A DNA stretch of 64,000 bases from NCBI GenBank assembly GCA_035426385.1, contig DAOLZQ010000001.1:62001-126000 (forward strand), given 5' to 3'. Shown here one piece after another: positions 61,540 through 64,000 of this stretch. The notes under the pieces are model-generated. The model saw only the letters and a list, made by a program, of their open reading frames with translations, had not been told where the DNA came from and ran no database searches. Source of the stretch: Parvibacillus sp035426385. GTDB taxonomy: Bacteria; Bacteroidota; Bacteroidia; Chitinophagales; Saprospiraceae. A program made the translations under genes and the position numbers. Positions within the stretch are counted from its first letter, which is position 1. Each line of letters starts with the position of its first letter.

Positions 61540-62034
61540 TTACTCTACATTCAATACCCCTTCATAAATCTGTCTCGGTGGAGTATTTTTCAAGTATTCT
61601 GTTATTACAATCTTTTCTTTTTCAGCTAAATAGGGAAGATTGATTAAGAATTCTTTGTAAGGTAATTTAGAGGGTTCCCTAGAGAATTGGCCATTTTGGG
61701 AGGTGGCTACAGTTTGTACCATGGGATGTGGTATAAAGGTCTGATAGAGTAAATGTTTGCCTTGGAAGAGACTGAGATTGAGATACTCACTAGTAGTTGG
61801 AGTCAACGAAAGTGGAATAGTACCTAATGAAATCCTAGTTCCAAGTAATTCAACAACATTTAGTTTCTTAGAATCAGAAAAATAAATTTTCATTGATACC
61901 AGGATTGTTTTTTGAATTGAGTCTGCCTTGATTATAATCGGCTGAGATACACTTGAAACCTTCTGCTGGCTTTTACAGCCGATTTGAAAAAAACTAATAG
62001 TAGCGGTTAGTATGTATATATAGATAATTCTCAT
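61540..62034 (-). CDS. Lipoprotein of unknown function next to pgi
   Basis: A 164-residue lipoprotein: signal peptide and lipobox (FFQIGC, C20), then a soluble part without a known motif, rich in beta strands (SMKIYFSDSKKLNVVELLGTRIS, and FIPHPMVQTV). The start overlaps the pgi stop by four bases, so it is translated with the glycolytic gene. No relation to sugar metabolism is visible. It is a conserved-looking but unrecognised protein. Confidence 0.75.
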   Translation of the reverse strand: MRIIYIYILTATISFFQIGCKSQQKVSSVSQPIIIKADSIQKTILVSMKIYFSDSKKLNVVELLGTRISLGTIPLSLTPTTSEYLNLSLFQGKHLLYQTFIPHPMVQTVATSQNGQFSREPSKLPYKEFLINLPYLAEKEKIVITEYLKNTPPRQIYEGVLNVE

Positions 62035-63686
62035 TTATAAAATATTGACTTCCAATTATTAATAAGACCATTAGTAGAAGAATCAAATTCAGTTACTGGA
62101 GTGTCATCCTCTAGTGCCGGCAGTATCTTACTTGCAAGTTGCTTGCCATATTCTACACCCCACTGGTCGAAGCTGTAAATATTCCAAATCACGCCCTGAA
62201 CAAATATTTTGTGTTCGTAAAAGGCAATGAGTGATCCAAGGGTGTAAGGTGTGATTTCATCAATGAGAATTGAATTAGTAGGACGATTTCCCTCGAAGAC
62301 CCTATAAGGTGCTATGGCTTTAATGTCTTCCAATGTTGCACCTTTCTCTTTCATTTCTTTTTTGACTTCTTCCAGTGTTTTGCCAAATGCAAGAGCTCTG
62401 GCCTGTGCAAAGAAATTACTTACCAGCAATTTGTGATGTGGCGGCAAGGGGTTGTGTGATTTAGATGGGACAATAAAATCGCAAGGGATTAACTCTGTAC
62501 CCTGATGAATGAGTTGGTAGAAAGCATGCTGGCCATTGGTGCCTGGTTCACCCCAGATTATGGGTCCTGTCTGATAAGTTACTTTTTTGCCCGAACGATC
62601 TACTGACTTACCATTACTCTCCATATTGCCTTGTTGGAAATAAGCAGGGAATCTATGCATATATTGATCATAGGGAAGTATGGCTTCAGTTTCCGCTCCT
62701 AAAAAATTGGTATTCCACATTCCTACCAATGCCATAAGAACAGGAATATTCTTCTCGAAGGGCGTATTTCTAAAATGTTTATCTACTGCATTAGCACCCT
62801 TTAACATACTTTCGAAGTTACCATAACCTATCGCCAGAGCGATAGACATTCCTATAGCGCTCCATAATGAATATCTGCCGCCTACCCAATCCCAGAACTC
62901 AAACATATTATCAGTATCAATACCAAACTCTTTAACTGCTTTAGTATTGGTAGAAAGCGCTATAAAGTGTTTGGCAATATGCTTTTTATTCCCCGCATAC
63001 TTTAAGAACCACTCCCTGGCTGAGTAAGCATTGGTCATGGTCTCCTGTGTAGTGAACGTCTTTGACGCAATAAGAAATAGTGTAGTTTCAGGATTGAGTT
63101 TTTTCAAGCATTCGCTTATGGCTGTCCCATCGACATTTGAGACAAAGTAAAGTTCCATTCCTTCCAGCCAATAAGGCTTTAGTGCTTCCGTAACCATGCT
63201 TGGGCCCAGATCACTGCCGCCAATGCCGATATTAACAATTTGGGTTATCTTTTGCTTTGTATAGCCTGTATGGCGACCATCATGTACCTTCATGCAGAAG
63301 CTTTGCATCTTTTCACGCACCTTTTGGATTTCCGGTTTCACATCTTTCCGGTCCACCTTGATAGGAGTTTTGCTAAAATCCCTCAGAGCAGTATGTAAAA
63401 CCGCTCTTTGTTCTGTTTCATTTATAATCTTACCTGTGAATAGTTGTTCGATTGCGGAGGGTAACTCGCACTCCTCTGCCAGAGATAAAAGTAATTTTAA
63501 GGTCTGGGTAGTAATTCTATTTTTTGAAAAGTCAAAGAGAAAATGGTCAAATTTATGGGAAAATGATTCAAATCTCGTCGGATCATCAAAAAGCTCTTTG
63601 ATTGTTGTTTTACCTATTTGATCTTGATGCTTGGTCAACTTTTTCCAAGCTGCGGTTTTTACCGGATTAATTTTAGATAGTGACAT
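62031..63686 (-). CDS. pgi: Glucose-6-phosphate isomerase
   Basis: A 551-residue enzyme interconverting glucose-6-phosphate and fructose-6-phosphate. Family marks: GIGGSDLGPSMVTEAL (about 156-171), FIASKTFTTQETMTNA (about 206-221), GGRYSLWSAIG (about 270-280), and the active-site WGEPGTNGQHAFYQLIHQGTE (about 382-402), with the catalytic Glu and His. The full length and order match the bacterial type. It begins at ATG 63686 and is followed, with a four-base overlap, by a lipoprotein. Confidence 0.97.
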   Translation of the reverse strand: MSLSKINPVKTAAWKKLTKHQDQIGKTTIKELFDDPTRFESFSHKFDHFLFDFSKNRITTQTLKLLLSLAEECELPSAIEQLFTGKIINETEQRAVLHTALRDFSKTPIKVDRKDVKPEIQKVREKMQSFCMKVHDGRHTGYTKQKITQIVNIGIGGSDLGPSMVTEALKPYWLEGMELYFVSNVDGTAISECLKKLNPETTLFLIASKTFTTQETMTNAYSAREWFLKYAGNKKHIAKHFIALSTNTKAVKEFGIDTDNMFEFWDWVGGRYSLWSAIGMSIALAIGYGNFESMLKGANAVDKHFRNTPFEKNIPVLMALVGMWNTNFLGAETEAILPYDQYMHRFPAYFQQGNMESNGKSVDRSGKKVTYQTGPIIWGEPGTNGQHAFYQLIHQGTELIPCDFIVPSKSHNPLPPHHKLLVSNFFAQARALAFGKTLEEVKKEMKEKGATLEDIKAIAPYRVFEGNRPTNSILIDEITPYTLGSLIAFYEHKIFVQGVIWNIYSFDQWGVEYGKQLASKILPALEDDTPVTEFDSSTNGLINNWKSIFYK

Positions 63687-64000
63687 TTTGGTTAAGTTAT
63701 TATCATACTAACCATTAATAGGTTAATTTGGATTAGAAAATGAATAAATAGTCATTAAAATTTAAATAATATTTCAATGCACCTCTTAAACCAAGTCAAT
63801 ATGTTAGGCAGATGGTCTCTATTTGTTTGAATTGCTATTTTTAATTAAACAAAGTCACCGGAAGCAATAGGGCGATGCAATGCTAAAAAGAGCTTTGCAT
63901 CTTGAATTCAAAATATCTTTCGCCTGGCAAGCAGTTTAGCTCACCTCAATGTGAACATTCTTAACTCTGGTATGTAGCACTCGCAAATTCCGGCTTAAAA
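63687..64000. other. Gene-free stretch at the right edge
   Basis: 314 bases upstream of pgi without a credible coding frame or RNA. The only structure is the inverted repeat at 63874-63901. The promoter of pgi should lie here, but I see no good -7 element. Confidence 0.5.
63874..63901. repeat. Inverted repeat upstream of pgi
   Basis: GATGCAA TGCT AAAAAG AGCT TTGCATC: a stem of about 11 pairs with one T-T mismatch and a six-base loop. No T run follows on either strand, so it is not an obvious terminator. Possible operator, or the end of a gene outside the window. Confidence 0.45.

Overview
The window looks like chromosomal DNA of a member of the Bacteroidota, most likely from the Saprospiria or a related deep lineage (inference from gene content only). 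The signs are: AT-rich DNA; type IX secretion sorting domains of both types A and B; DUF5606, DUF1573 and DUF5689 proteins; a bacillithiol gene (bshC); a six-domain S1 protein; promoters of the form TTTG-N18 to 21-TAnnTTTG; A-rich leaders with few Shine-Dalgarno sites; and several TTG starts. I see no phage, insertion sequence, CRISPR array, rRNA operon or replication origin. The DNA is mostly housekeeping genes packed tightly in short operons.

Layout. 1-6.8 kb: a partial lipoprotein, kbl-bshC, ftsK and a YitT permease. 6.8-15 kb: an S9 oligopeptidase, an 11-mer-repeat LEA-like protein, comEC, tRNA-Asp, a HipA-like kinase with a DUF3037 partner, and an LVIVD lipoprotein. 15-27.4 kb: aconitase, then a long minus-strand run (S41 protease, ybaB, a LamG/T9SS protein, a TonB-dependent receptor, a DUF5689 lipoprotein, a four-HhH membrane protein), then inorganic pyrophosphatase. 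27.4-33 kb: a T9SS protein and an operon of two M16 peptidases plus a HemC-like protein that has lost its catalytic residues. 33-38.7 kb: tRNA-Gln, a 50-residue lipoprotein, mnmD-pabC-accC, a DUF1573 lipoprotein, a UbiA prenyltransferase and rdgB. 39-48 kb: ilvE-SnoaL-HMG-CoA lyase, GH25-mpl, a c-type cytochrome lipoprotein with an LptF/G permease, tRNA-His, an exported superoxide dismutase and tRNA-Ser. 48-64 kb: coaD, an ECF sigma factor with a membrane-anchored barrel partner, an amidohydrolase with DUF1015, a secreted endonuclease, PBP1A-DUF5606-GT2, rpsA, and pgi with a lipoprotein.

How genes work together. Cell wall and envelope: GH25 with Mpl, PBP1A, and the LptF/G permease. Branched-chain amino acid breakdown: IlvE, HMG-CoA lyase and an acyl-CoA-carboxylase-type biotin carboxylase. 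Surface and secretion: the TonB receptor with its DUF5689 lipoprotein, and three T9SS cargo proteins, one of them a nuclease. DNA handling: FtsK, ComEC, the HhH protein and YbaB. A UbiA enzyme with an NR-type motif and a SsnA/MqnX-like amidohydrolase hint at futalosine-route menaquinone synthesis, but this is only an inference.

The most unusual items are the catalytically dead HemC homologue in the M16 operon, the HipA-like kinase/DUF3037 pair beside tRNA-Asp, the four-unit HhH protein beside a TonB receptor and DUF5689 protein, a transcription terminator lying inside the end of the convergent comEC gene, and a short lipoprotein that is easily missed.
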